Shown: positions 8,692 through 16,589, numbered from the stretch's first letter. The stretch is DNA of 64,000 bases from Shouchella miscanthi (GCF_007725405.1 NZ_CP042163.1:1302001-1366000); one strand, 5' to 3'. Notes: generated by a model from the sequence alone, not told the origin. Translations and numbers: made by a program.

Positions 8692-9714
8692 ATGAATAAC
8701 GTAGCAAGAATGGAAGTCAACGCGCAAGAGTATTTGTTGTCTGAAATGGTTGCACTTGTGTATGATCTTGTGCCAGGGATTGATGTGGACAAGCTTAGAA
8801 ACAAAGTGTCATTTATTGTATCCAAGTACCATGTAAAACAGTCTCGAGCCCAACAAGTCGAGTCAGACTTACCTAAAAAGGTTGAGATGTTCCTTTCAGC
8901 CAAGAAGCTTGAGAACAGAAGCAAAGAGACCATAAAAGGTTACGGCATTGATCTCAGGCTCTTTTGTAAGCACATGGATCATCATAACAAACAGACTGAG
9001 CATATTACGAGTGCGGACATTAGAACGTACCTTTCCAGCTACGAAAATCGAAAAATGAGCACAATTGGGAAAAAGCTATCGGTGTTAAAGTCATTCTTTG
9101 GATGGCTTGTCGCCGAAGAGTTTATTCAGCGTGATCCAACTTTGAAAATAAATCCACCTAAGACTGAAAAACGCATGCCGAAAGCGTTGACGATAGAAGA
9201 ATTAGAACTAATGAGGGAATCGTGTAAAACGATACGACAACGAGCCTTTTTAGAGGTGTTTTACGCCACTGGTTGTCGTTTGTCAGAGATACACTCTCTT
9301 GATCGATCTGATATCAATGCACAAAACATGAGTAGCAACGTTGTCGGGAAAGGTGATAAAGAGCGAGAGGTTTACTTGTCGTTCAAAGCCATGTACCACC
9401 TTAACAAGTATCTAAAATCGCGAAATGATGATTGTCCTGCATTGATGGTTACGCAGCGGTCGCCGATCAGACGTATGGATAAAAAGACCATCCAAGATGA
9501 GATCAAAAAAATAGCAAAGAATTGTGATCTTGATCATAAAGTTTCGTGTCACGTGCTAAGGCATACATTCGCGACTTTGACTTTAAATAATGGTGCAAAG
9601 TTAGAAGCGGTTCAAGAAATCCTTGGACATAGCAATCCGCAAACAACATTGCGATATGCTCACATAACAAAGGAATACAAGCAAGAACAATATAGAAAGC
9701 ACTTAGTGCAATGA
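8692..9714 (+). CDS. Tyrosine recombinase/integrase inside the tail module
   Basis: This is a 340-residue site-specific recombinase. An N-terminal extension (~1-60) is followed by a SAM-like core-binding domain (~63-155) and a catalytic domain (~165-330). All catalytic residues are visible: Arg196 (GCRLSE), Lys223, His287 and Arg290 (HVLRH), His313 (LGHS) and the nucleophile Tyr322 (RYAH). It should therefore be active. It has its own putative promoter and terminator and splits the expected tail order. A prophage integrase is normally at an end beside att, so this one may act in tail variation, may be a second recombinase, or may mark a mobile insertion. The ATG lacks a textbook binding site, with GGGGGAAT just upstream. 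Confidence 0.92.
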   Translation: MNNVARMEVNAQEYLLSEMVALVYDLVPGIDVDKLRNKVSFIVSKYHVKQSRAQQVESDLPKKVEMFLSAKKLENRSKETIKGYGIDLRLFCKHMDHHNKQTEHITSADIRTYLSSYENRKMSTIGKKLSVLKSFFGWLVAEEFIQRDPTLKINPPKTEKRMPKALTIEELELMRESCKTIRQRAFLEVFYATGCRLSEIHSLDRSDINAQNMSSNVVGKGDKEREVYLSFKAMYHLNKYLKSRNDDCPALMVTQRSPIRRMDKKTIQDEIKKIAKNCDLDHKVSCHVLRHTFATLTLNNGAKLEAVQEILGHSNPQTTLRYAHITKEYKQEQYRKHLVQ

Positions 9715-9739
9715 AGCATCTCGATTGGGGTGCTTTTTT
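9714..9739 (+). terminator. Intrinsic terminator after recombinase gene
   Basis: The stem AAGCATCTC pairs with GGGGTGCTT (with G-T pairs, loop GATT) and is followed by TTTTTT. Its outer stem resembles the terminator at 305-332. It closes the recombinase transcription unit before the next tail gene. Confidence 0.8.
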
Positions 9740-9756
9740 CATTGAAAGGAGGGTCT

Positions 9757-11349
9757 ATGAAAAAACCTGATCCAATTATTATCCAAACTATGTCCGGTGT
9801 ATTTGAACCACTCACAGGCACCTTTGCCGAGGCAGCGCGAGAAACCGACGATGGCGAGAAATCTTTCTCATTCAGCATCCAAAAGGATGAGAGTAATGCT
9901 CATTTATTTGATCTCCTCTTGCCAAAAGAAGCGATCATATTCGAGAACGAGCGCTATGTCATTGATCCATACGACCACGATCCACTCGGCACCACTGTCG
10001 TAAAGTCTATAGAGGCGCGTCATGAGATATTTGATATCTTAAAAGCTGAGTATCAAACAACCGAAACAACAGGCGCCTTGCGTATCAGACGAGCGCTTGA
10101 TCTTGCTTTAGCAAACACAGGTGTCACATATACCTTTGTCGGTGCAGACTTGCCTAGTGAAGACTTTGAAAACTTCGGCCGCGCTTCGGCGCTTGAAATG
10201 ATGCAACAGATTATGGATCGTTTTGGTGTCCATTACCGAATAAGCGGCAGACATTTAACGATAGCGGTTGAAATTGCGCGCTACACCGATGGTCAATTCC
10301 GTCACGGTCACAACCTTAAATCGATTCGTGAGCATCAAGACGGATCTGATATCATCACGTACATCGAAGGTTGGGGGCGAATGAATGAGGAGACTGACCA
10401 ACCGATTGTTAAAACGATATACGAGTCTGAACATAGCGGACGGTATACCGATCACGAAACTGGTAATAAGCGCTTGTATAAAGCATTCTTTCAGGATGAC
10501 CGCTTTACCACCCAAGCTGGTATTGATGCAGAGGCGGCGCGTAGAGCAAGTGGACTGCCGCACTATCACTTAGAAGTGGAATACGAGGAATTAGTAGAGA
10601 ATGGTCTTAAGCTACATGACTTTCAATTAGGGGACTATATTTGGGCCATACATGAAAAGATGCAGCTCGATATTCAAGCGAAGATCATTTCCGTCGAGCG
10701 CTATCCATATGAAAACAGAAGTCCCGTTGTCGAACTGGGCTCTTTTCGTCGTGACATCACAGACAAAATCAATGGTCTTGAACAGAATAACAAACGCATC
10801 GATGTGTTGAATGCATCTGTTGCGGTCGCTAGGCAAGAGTCAATCAACGCTAATGAAGTAGCAAAGGCTGCTCAACAAGCAGTTAGTGGAAACAGTCAAG
10901 ATTTATCAAATCATATTAACGATATGACACGACATGTAACGCTCGAGCAAGTTCGTAGATGGGATAGCAACCCTTCATCTAGCGATGTGGAAGCGGATAT
11001 TAGAGCGGTACGCGATGATTTGAACAAGGTTGATGAAAAAGTAGCTTCTGCACAGCAAGAAGCTAGTGATGCTTTAAATCAAGCCAATAACCGCAATAGG
11101 TCAAGAGCCTTATTCATAGGTGACGGTACTCAAACGGTTTTTACATTGCCTTTTTCTTATGATATTGGCATGAACCAATTAGACGTGTATGTAGGCTATA
11201 CGAAGCGTATAAGTGGAACTCCTGCTGACTTATTGCCCGTTGGATTCATACCGGATTATAACGAAACAAGCACAACGCAAATTAGTTTTACTGATGCACC
11301 ACCGATAAATGCACCAATTGAAATCTTAATAAAGGAGGTGTTGTCTTGA
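9757..11349 (+). CDS. Phage tail endopeptidase/baseplate protein (Tal, prophage_tail family)
   Basis: The start is the ATG after AAAGGAGGG, giving 530 residues. The N-terminal ~350 residues match the gp44-like hub fold of Tal/prophage endopeptidase tail proteins (KSFSFSIQKDESN, FENERYVIDPYDHD, DIITYIEGWG, QLGDYIWAIHEKMQLDIQAKIISVERYPYE). This is followed by a coiled coil (~355-455) with many Ala/Gln/Asn. A short C-terminal beta domain begins at TQTVFTLPFSYDIG. Tal usually follows Dit directly; here the spike gene and recombinase intervene. It ends with a TTGA overlap into the next gene. Confidence 0.85.
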   Translation: MKKPDPIIIQTMSGVFEPLTGTFAEAARETDDGEKSFSFSIQKDESNAHLFDLLLPKEAIIFENERYVIDPYDHDPLGTTVVKSIEARHEIFDILKAEYQTTETTGALRIRRALDLALANTGVTYTFVGADLPSEDFENFGRASALEMMQQIMDRFGVHYRISGRHLTIAVEIARYTDGQFRHGHNLKSIREHQDGSDIITYIEGWGRMNEETDQPIVKTIYESEHSGRYTDHETGNKRLYKAFFQDDRFTTQAGIDAEAARRASGLPHYHLEVEYEELVENGLKLHDFQLGDYIWAIHEKMQLDIQAKIISVERYPYENRSPVVELGSFRRDITDKINGLEQNNKRIDVLNASVAVARQESINANEVAKAAQQAVSGNSQDLSNHINDMTRHVTLEQVRRWDSNPSSSDVEADIRAVRDDLNKVDEKVASAQQEASDALNQANNRNRSRALFIGDGTQTVFTLPFSYDIGMNQLDVYVGYTKRISGTPADLLPVGFIPDYNETSTTQISFTDAPPINAPIEILIKEVLS

Positions 11350-11765
11350 GGAAAGTGCCTGAAGAATTAACCCATCAGGAGAAAGCGGATCAAGCAATGG
11401 AAATGGCAAAAGCAATGGGTGCTAATCCACCTTGGAACTCTTTGGCCCTACAAAATAACTACCGCAATTTAGATGGTCACACTTTAAAAGTAGCTAAATT
11501 CAATCCGAATGTAATTCGTTTTCAAGGAGCCGTTCGCTCGGGTTTACTATCAGCGAATACGGTCATTACAGTCTTGCCGCAAGGATTTAGACCAATAACG
11601 CCAAAAATGCTTGTAGTAGGGCTGGATGGACTTACAGGAGGGTTGTTGGGTTTAGTGTCAGGTAGTGCAATCCTAGATATCTCAACTGACGGGCAGGTGA
11701 GGTTAAGAAATGCGTTAGTAGCATCAAACCTCATCTTTTATGGAGTGACATTGGATCTAACATGA
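11346..11765 (+). CDS. Small tail-fibre/baseplate tip protein
   Basis: This 139-residue product starts at TTG, supported by AAGGAGGTG at 11332-11340 and a 4-base overlap with the preceding gene. The N-terminus is helical and rich in Glu/Ala/Met. The rest is a beta-rich domain (RFQGAVRSG, VITVLPQGFRP) resembling phage fibre-tip modules. I cannot name the family. It is the last structural gene before the lysis module. Confidence 0.65.
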   Translation: MRKVPEELTHQEKADQAMEMAKAMGANPPWNSLALQNNYRNLDGHTLKVAKFNPNVIRFQGAVRSGLLSANTVITVLPQGFRPITPKMLVVGLDGLTGGLLGLVSGSAILDISTDGQVRLRNALVASNLIFYGVTLDLT

Positions 11766-11769
11766 AAAC

Positions 11770-11811
11770 GGGGAGCCGATACTCCCCTACGCCTTACACA
11801 AGGAAAAGGCG
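11770..11811 (+). other. Two adjacent hairpins after the structural genes
   Basis: GGGGAG/CTCCCC (11770-11787) and CGCCTT/AAGGCG (11790-11811) form back-to-back stems with no U tract. They may attenuate or process the mRNA between tail and lysis genes. Confidence 0.4.
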
Positions 11812-11893
11812 GTACTTATTTATAGCACAAAACACAAGGGAGTAAACGAGCCAAAACTCCTGATAAATATGGCACATGAGAGGAGGGAAGGCG

Positions 11894-12322
11894 ATGGAGG
11901 AGAACAAGATGATCAAATATGACACCATGCTAGACACACTGTCAATAGTCTTAACATTCTATATGGGCGTCACAGGGATTTTCTTTATTTTCTCGGATCG
12001 AGGGTTGTTTTATCAATCTGAAACTTACAAAGTGATGGCAACATTAATACCGCAGTACGGATGGGGAATATTATTTCTCGCGGCCGCTGTGGTTTTATCA
12101 ATTGCGGTAGTCGCTGAAACCAAATATCAATATTTATTGTTTATTGCAGGAGGGTTAATGACAACCATCTTGCTATTTTTATATGCATTAGCCTCATTTG
12201 ATGCAGGTACACCGAGCGTATTGCCTTATCGCTATTTAGCTATGAGTTTATTTAGTGCGGCTATCGCTGTCTTGGGAGGAATAGCATGGAGAACAACACG
12301 CCGATTACAAGAGCCGAAGTAA
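11894..12322 (+). CDS. Four-helix membrane protein in lysis module
   Basis: The start after GGAGG is preferred over the upstream ATG at 11876, giving 142 residues. Four hydrophobic segments are visible (LSIVLTFYMGVTGIFFIF, GWGILFLAAAVVLSIAVV, YLLFIAGGLMTTILLFLYAL and SLFSAAIAVLGGIAW). The C-terminus is positively charged. The location before XhlA-like and holin genes suggests a role in lysis or membrane accessory function. The 3' end overlaps the next gene by 37 bases. Confidence 0.7.
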   Translation: MEENKMIKYDTMLDTLSIVLTFYMGVTGIFFIFSDRGLFYQSETYKVMATLIPQYGWGILFLAAAVVLSIAVVAETKYQYLLFIAGGLMTTILLFLYALASFDAGTPSVLPYRYLAMSLFSAAIAVLGGIAWRTTRRLQEPK

Positions 12323-12660
12323 AGGTTGAGATTCAAAAGCAGTTGGCTCCTGTAGTAAAAAAAATGGATGATATGAAGGACGATCACCATAAGTTGCATA
12401 TATTGTTTTCTGAGCAAAAGGGTGTTCTGATACAGATTGCAGAGAATACAAAAGGATTTAAAGACGCGGTAAATGGTGTTAAAGACAGCGTAAATAAGGT
12501 CGATGATCGACTTGGTGTTGTGGAATCAGAATACGAGTTGAAGAGGGAAAATCAAAAAGGGAAGTGGGAGCTACTTAAAATTGTGTTTGGCGCTGGTGGT
12601 ATTTTTACTGTCATCATATTAGCCATCATACAGCTTTTAGGGGGATTCCCAACGACGTAA
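12286..12660 (+). CDS. XhlA-like hemolysin/lysis accessory protein
   Basis: This 124-residue protein has an N-terminal amphipathic coiled coil (KKMDDMKDDHHKL through NKVDDRLGVVESEYELK). A single C-terminal membrane helix (IVFGAGGIFTVIILAIIQLLGG) follows. This is the topology of PBSX XhlA, which anchors to the membrane and helps holin/endolysin release. The binding site GGGAGGAA lies inside the upstream gene. It precedes the holin and amidase genes, as in PBSX-like phages. Confidence 0.82.
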   Translation: MENNTPITRAEVKVEIQKQLAPVVKKMDDMKDDHHKLHILFSEQKGVLIQIAENTKGFKDAVNGVKDSVNKVDDRLGVVESEYELKRENQKGKWELLKIVFGAGGIFTVIILAIIQLLGGFPTT

Positions 12661-12693
12661 GCCATCCTGTGAGACTCGGGGTGGCTATTTATT
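12659..12693 (+). terminator. Weak terminator between xhlA-like and holin genes
   Basis: AGCCATCC pairs with GGGTGGCT across TGTGAGACTCG and is followed by ATTTATTAT. The outer stem resembles the hairpins at 305 and 9714. The tail is interrupted, so termination is probably partial. Confidence 0.5.
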
Positions 12694-12709
12694 ATGAGGA
12701 GGAATTTAT

Positions 12710-12976
12710 ATGCAGGAAGTTTTATTGTTCGCTACAGTGCTTGCACCTATCGTGTTAGCACTTATTGAGTTGGTTAAAAAGACGTTCAAGGTGAAGGTAA
12801 ATCTTTTGCCTTTAATTGCGTTGGTTATCGGTCTATCGATCGGTGCGGCGGCAACGCCTTTTACTGACATGGAATTAACATTAAGGTTATGGGCTGGTGG
12901 TTTTGCAGGTCTATCAGCAACAGGGTTATTCGAACTTGTAAAACATCGTGATGGACAAACTAAGGAGGGGAAATAA
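12710..12976 (+). CDS. Phage holin
   Basis: This 88-residue membrane protein has two or three hydrophobic segments (ATVLAPIVLALIELV, LLPLIALVIGLSIGAAAT, LWAGGFAGLSATGLFELV). The C-terminus is charged (KHRDGQTKEGK). This is typical of small Gram-positive phage holins that permeabilise the membrane and release endolysin. AGGAGGAA precedes the ATG. The stop is two bases from the amidase ATG, showing coordinated expression. Confidence 0.85.
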   Translation: MQEVLLFATVLAPIVLALIELVKKTFKVKVNLLPLIALVIGLSIGAAATPFTDMELTLRLWAGGFAGLSATGLFELVKHRDGQTKEGK

Positions 12977-12978
12977 TT

Positions 12979-14073
12979 ATGGCTAAAGTTGCAATGTGTG
13001 CAGGACACGGAGGTAATGGATCGACAGCAGGTAAAAGAACACCAGCGGGTGAGTACGAATGGAACTTTAACAATAAGGTAGTACTTGCCGCAATTGCTGT
13101 CCTTAGAGCGTCAGGTCATGAGGTATTACGCTTAGATGATCCGACGGGTAAAACAGATGTATCGCTAAAAACACGTACAGACCGCGCTAATTCATGGGGC
13201 GCTGATATTTATATCTCTGTCCATCATAACGCTTTGGGCTCTAGGTGGAGAGATGAGGAGACCGGTATTGAAACCTTTACCCAAAATGGCAATCACCCAG
13301 ACGCTGAAAGGTTAGCGGCGGCTGTACACCCTCTATATGTTAAAGCAATGGGATTGCGTGATCGTGGGGTTAAAAAGGCGAATCTGCATATCACAAGAGA
13401 GACGAGGATGCCTGCAATACTAACAGAGGGCGGGTTCATGGACTCTCGCCACGATGTGGCTGTTATGCGTGATGATGACAAATTGAAAGCGCAAGGCGAG
13501 GCAATTGCTAAAGGGGCGATTGCTTATTTAGGTGGAGAAGTGACGATTCCGAACGATACAAAGACAGGTGGGGTAATTGTTGATAATAGACCTGCTCCTA
13601 AACCATCGAAGAAATCCATCGCTCAAATGGCTGATGAAGTAATCGCTCAAAAGCATGGTAACGGGCACGAAAACCGACGTAAATCATTAGGTATCAGTGT
13701 AGCTGAATACGAGAAGGTGAGAGCGGAAGTCAACCGGAAATCAGGTCTAGGATCATCAAAGCCAGCACCAGCCAAGCCTAAAAAAAGCATTGCTCAAATG
13801 GCTACGGAAGTCATCAACAACCAACATGGCAATGGTCATGATAACCGTAGAAGATCCTTGGGAATTTCTCAGGCAGAATACGAGAAAGTGCGAGCTGAGG
13901 TTAACCGTCGTGCAGGTGGCGGAACAAAGAGTCCTGTTAAATCCGTTGACCAGATGGCTAGAGAGGTGATAGCAGGCAAGCATGGTAATGGACATGAGGC
14001 GCGTAGGAAGTCATTAGGTATCTCACAGGCGCAGTATAATCAAGTTAGAGCAAGAGTAAATCAGTTGGGATAA
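12979..14073 (+). CDS. N-acetylmuramoyl-L-alanine amidase with three Cpl-7-type repeats (endolysin)
   Basis: This 364-residue endolysin has an N-terminal Amidase_3 domain (~1-180) with zinc and catalytic motifs CAGHGG, SVHHNALG and LTEGGFMDS. It would cleave the amide between MurNAc and L-Ala. A short Lys/Pro linker leads to three ~46-residue C-terminal repeats (~211-364). Each contains a pattern like MA.EVI..KHGNGH..RR.SLGIS and Y..VRA.VN, matching the Cpl-7 (CW_7) wall-binding repeat. Linkers between repeats carry KPAPAKPKK-type sequence. No signal peptide is present, so export depends on the holin. AAGGAGGGG precedes the start. Confidence 0.93.
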   Translation: MAKVAMCAGHGGNGSTAGKRTPAGEYEWNFNNKVVLAAIAVLRASGHEVLRLDDPTGKTDVSLKTRTDRANSWGADIYISVHHNALGSRWRDEETGIETFTQNGNHPDAERLAAAVHPLYVKAMGLRDRGVKKANLHITRETRMPAILTEGGFMDSRHDVAVMRDDDKLKAQGEAIAKGAIAYLGGEVTIPNDTKTGGVIVDNRPAPKPSKKSIAQMADEVIAQKHGNGHENRRKSLGISVAEYEKVRAEVNRKSGLGSSKPAPAKPKKSIAQMATEVINNQHGNGHDNRRRSLGISQAEYEKVRAEVNRRAGGGTKSPVKSVDQMAREVIAGKHGNGHEARRKSLGISQAQYNQVRARVNQLG

Positions 14074-14079
14074 ACAAAA

Positions 14080-14101
14080 AAGCCCCGCTTCGGCGGGGTT
14101 A
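14080..14101 (-). terminator. GC-rich hairpin after endolysin gene
   Basis: CCCCGC-TTCG-GCGGGG has a UUCG-type loop. The run of six A on its left gives a U tract only when read on the minus strand. On the plus strand it would be a weak terminator or 3' stabiliser of the late transcript. Confidence 0.6.
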
Positions 14102-14146
14102 AACAAATTCACTATTATACAGCTATCTTAAGACGTTATAAAAAAC

Positions 14147-14175
14147 TATACATATATCTCGATATAAGATATAAT
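14147..14175 (+). promoter_or_regulatory. Promoter for the small RNA at 14183
   Basis: TATACA (14147-14152), 17 bases, then a perfect TATAAT (14170-14175). It predicts a start near 14182, exactly at the beginning of the long closing stem of the downstream RNA. Confidence 0.65.
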
Positions 14176-14182
14176 ATATATA

Positions 14183-14277
14183 ATAAAGATAACTTGCGAT
14201 GGATAAGGCTGGGTTCCCGAATGGGAGTATGTGGTTAACCACTTAGAATTCCTTTGCCCCTGAGGTTATCTTTTTTT
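14183..14277 (+). ncRNA. Compact structured small RNA beside the HEPN gene
   Basis: A ~95-base unit is bounded by the promoter just upstream and by a U7 tract. Its ends pair over 11 bases (AAAGATAACTT at 14185-14195 with GAGGTTATCTTT at 14263-14273). Inside are a TCCC/GGGA hairpin (14215-14226), a perfect GTGGTTAACCAC hairpin (14231-14242), and a possible AAGG/CCTT pairing (14205/14251). No open reading frame with a binding site is present. The 3' end is antisense to the last codons of the convergent DUF3644 gene. It could be an RNA antitoxin or regulator of that protein. That role is inference; the promoter, fold and terminator are seen. Confidence 0.65.
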
Positions 14278-15261
14278 CATGCCCTCTTTTAATTTATCAT
14301 ATATATACTCAGGGTCTGCTTCAATTTCTTTATAAATTAAATCGATTGTTCTCTGTGAGTATCTGTATATCACTTGTTTCCCCGATTCCCCAGATTGAAA
14401 TTGAAAGCAATAAGCCTCATCTGATTTTAATTCGAAATAATCCACGAATAACAAGAATACATGCATATTAATTCCAAATTCAATTTCGCTTTTACCTAAT
14501 CTCTTTTTTAACGAATTAATACAATTTTTTGCACTATGAGGATGTGTTTTATTTGGATCTTTTATTTCTCTTAATACCTTAATTTTCACATCCGAATTAT
14601 TATCGATGCCAACGAATGAAGTTGCTTTACTCTTATCTTTTACTAAAAAATGTTGATGCTCTATAACTATGGCAAATTTACCATGAGCGTTAGATTTCTT
14701 GCTAAGATAACTAATCTCTTCATTTACATCAATTATTTTCTTCGCAATTTCTTCTGGATATTTAGCGATTATCTTGCTATTATCAATCGCTTCCATTGAG
14801 ACATTTAGTGTAAGGAAATTTTGAGGAATTAGAGTTGTTACATCAAAATTATGAAATTCACTTAATTTCTCGGAAAAGTTAATTACGCATGATTGAAACA
14901 AGGGAATATAAACCATTTCATATTCTTCTGTTATAAAGTGAGTGCTCGTATTACGTAGCTCAATTATCTTTTCTAAATTTTTTCTTAAGGGGTCTTTGTC
15001 GTTGGTAAATATTTGTTTAACGGCATACTCTAACGAAATTGTTCTATCGCTCTCTTTGTAGTAAATGCTATTTTCTCCAAATTTTTTTATAAGGTGTGAT
15101 TTCAACATTAGTTCCCAAGCGTTACAGATAAAAAAGGCGAATCCCTCAACTCTGTATTGTATGGTGGGTTTATTGTAGATTTCAATTCCTAGTATAAATG
15201 CTTCGTGACTTTTATCTAATAATCTGTCCGCAATTGGTTTTTCAGTTGCCAAAATACCCAC
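14266..15261 (-). CDS. DUF3644-type HEPN protein, putative abortive-infection RNase
   Basis: This 331-residue protein begins with an ADRLLDKSHEAFILGIEIYNKPT..YRVEGFAFFICNAWELMLKSHLI pattern that I associate with DUF3644. Residues 103-108 read RNTSTH, an Rx4H motif diagnostic of HEPN ribonucleases, in a helix preceded by LEKIIEL. The C-terminal half has HPHSAKNCI and VFLLFVDYFELKSDEAYCFQF segments of unknown role. The gene is on the minus strand in a very AT-rich block after the lysis genes, a classic position for phage-encoded defence genes. It converges on the small RNA. Toxicity and RNA cleavage are inferred from the motif, not shown. Confidence 0.78.
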   Translation of the reverse strand: MGILATEKPIADRLLDKSHEAFILGIEIYNKPTIQYRVEGFAFFICNAWELMLKSHLIKKFGENSIYYKESDRTISLEYAVKQIFTNDKDPLRKNLEKIIELRNTSTHFITEEYEMVYIPLFQSCVINFSEKLSEFHNFDVTTLIPQNFLTLNVSMEAIDNSKIIAKYPEEIAKKIIDVNEEISYLSKKSNAHGKFAIVIEHQHFLVKDKSKATSFVGIDNNSDVKIKVLREIKDPNKTHPHSAKNCINSLKKRLGKSEIEFGINMHVFLLFVDYFELKSDEAYCFQFQSGESGKQVIYRYSQRTIDLIYKEIEADPEYIYDKLKEGMKKR

Positions 15262-15349
15262 GCCTTTTCTAAAAGATTGTAATTTTTATTATACTTTATA
15301 TATACAAAGGATTCATTAAACATTTATATATTGTTATAAATATAAACAC

Positions 15350-15375
15350 AAAAACCCCGCTTCTCAGCGAGGTCT
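15350..15375 (-). terminator. Terminator of the membrane-protein gene
   Basis: Read on the minus strand, CCTCGCT pairs with AGCGGGG and is followed by TTTTTG. It separates the membrane-protein transcript from the DUF3644 gene, so the two are not one simple operon. Confidence 0.7.
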
Positions 15376-15401
15376 CAAGGGGGTTATTAAATATCATTAC
15401 A

Positions 15402-16121
15402 TCATTTTCCATTTTCTCTTAAATAAACTGTATAGTTCTCATCTTCACCTTTATTAGTTAGGTCATGAGAACTGTTTGTTGAACTATCAATTATTTTTAT
15501 AATTATTTTTAATGAAATGAATGCAATCACTAATAAGAAAGATTCAACAATAGTTATTGTAGTAAATTCATGTATAAAATCAGGAGGTAAATCAGGTGGG
15601 GGAGAGTTAAATCTATAAATTTTGTCCACGATAAATAGAATGCTGTGAACTATAACTAATCCCAACCAAATACGGAAGATATTCTTACTTAAGTTTAAAT
15701 TTATCTTTGATACTGAATAAAATTTAGGTGTATTATTTTTAATTATTAAGGATTTGTAGAGCGGACCTAAAACATCATCCTCAAATAAATCGACTTGTCT
15801 CTCCCAGTTATCTTGCCAGGTTTTACTACCCTCATTGACCTTCCACCAACTGTAAGCAAAGACCGATCCTATACAACTAAGAATAACGACATATATACTT
15901 GATGACATATCTCTTTCTGAGGATACAAGTAAAAAGTAGCCAGCAAATGTCGCAGCAAGAAAAGTCCAAAAATAAGTCGCTCTTTTCCAATACAGTTCTA
16001 TTTCAAATTTTCTAATATCCAAAGCATAATTAAGAGCCATCATTTTTCTCTTTTTATCAAATTTATCTAGATAATCATCTTGATTAATAGTTGTACTTTT
16101 ACTTTTATCGTTCTCATTCAA
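15402..16121 (-). CDS. Four-helix membrane protein, possibly RipA-like
   Basis: This 239-residue protein has a cytoplasmic N-terminus and two helix pairs: FWTFLAATFAGYFLLV with YVVILSCIGSVFAYSWW, and FRIWLGLVIVHSILFIV with TIVESFLLVIAFISLKIII. The conserved-looking segments are RKFEIELYWKRATYFW and NEGSKTWQDNWERQVDLFED. They resemble a widespread bacterial membrane family that I recall as RipA-like; this recollection is unverified. GAGGTGATTTTAATTG precedes the ATG. It sits upstream of the HEPN gene on the same strand, in an AT-rich accessory block. A role in phage exclusion is only a suggestion from context. Confidence 0.6.
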   Translation of the reverse strand: MNENDKSKSTTINQDDYLDKFDKKRKMMALNYALDIRKFEIELYWKRATYFWTFLAATFAGYFLLVSSERDMSSSIYVVILSCIGSVFAYSWWKVNEGSKTWQDNWERQVDLFEDDVLGPLYKSLIIKNNTPKFYSVSKINLNLSKNIFRIWLGLVIVHSILFIVDKIYRFNSPPPDLPPDFIHEFTTITIVESFLLVIAFISLKIIIKIIDSSTNSSHDLTNKGEDENYTVYLRENGK

Positions 16122-16238
16122 TTAAAATCACCTCTTATTTAGATAACTATAGTATATATCGGTAATTAATTCATTACTAAACAGTTGTTAAAGGTTTATC
16201 GTTACTTGTGTAGAATAGGATATTTAAGGAGGTTAAGT

Positions 16239-16589
16239 ATGAGAAGAGAATTTGAAGCATTCGCTTATCTATGGTCCATCCATGATGCAATTATTGATCG
16301 GTACCCTAACGCCAACAATCATTATGGTAACTACAATCAAGTTGTTAACTACGCACTCTACAATTACGGTTTTGCCTTCACTGAGCAACAAAAAAGAGAC
16401 CTACATCAATCGGTCTCCGTACGCAACGACATTTGTCATTTCCGCCACATAAGCTACGACGACTTAGTAACACTCAAGCGCTTATCCTCATCGCTTATAC
16501 CCGCTAAGATTTCTTCCCACAGTCGATCCTCGTCTAGATCCTCTAAACGTATCTCAAAAGCCTCGTCGAAAGGGCATTTATTCATTTAG
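16239..16589 (+). CDS. Orphan prophage protein with Ser/Arg-rich C-terminus
   Basis: The ATG follows a perfect AAGGAGG (16226-16232), giving 116 residues. The N-terminal ~85 residues are helical with many aromatic residues (FAYLWSIHDAI, NYGFAFTEQQKRDLHQS, RNDICHFRHISYDDL). The last ~30 residues are a basic SRSSSRSSKRISKASSKG-type tail, probably unstructured and possibly nucleic-acid binding. I do not recognise the family. Its last 12 bases overlap the end of the convergent gene on the other strand. Confidence 0.6.
   Translation: MRREFEAFAYLWSIHDAIIDRYPNANNHYGNYNQVVNYALYNYGFAFTEQQKRDLHQSVSVRNDICHFRHISYDDLVTLKRLSSSLIPAKISSHSRSSSRSSKRISKASSKGHLFI

Noticed and set aside
16185-16238. Upstream in-frame start for the orphan gene at 16239
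   Set aside because: The ATG at 16239 has a perfect AAGGAGG; the extension adds basic residues with no upstream site.
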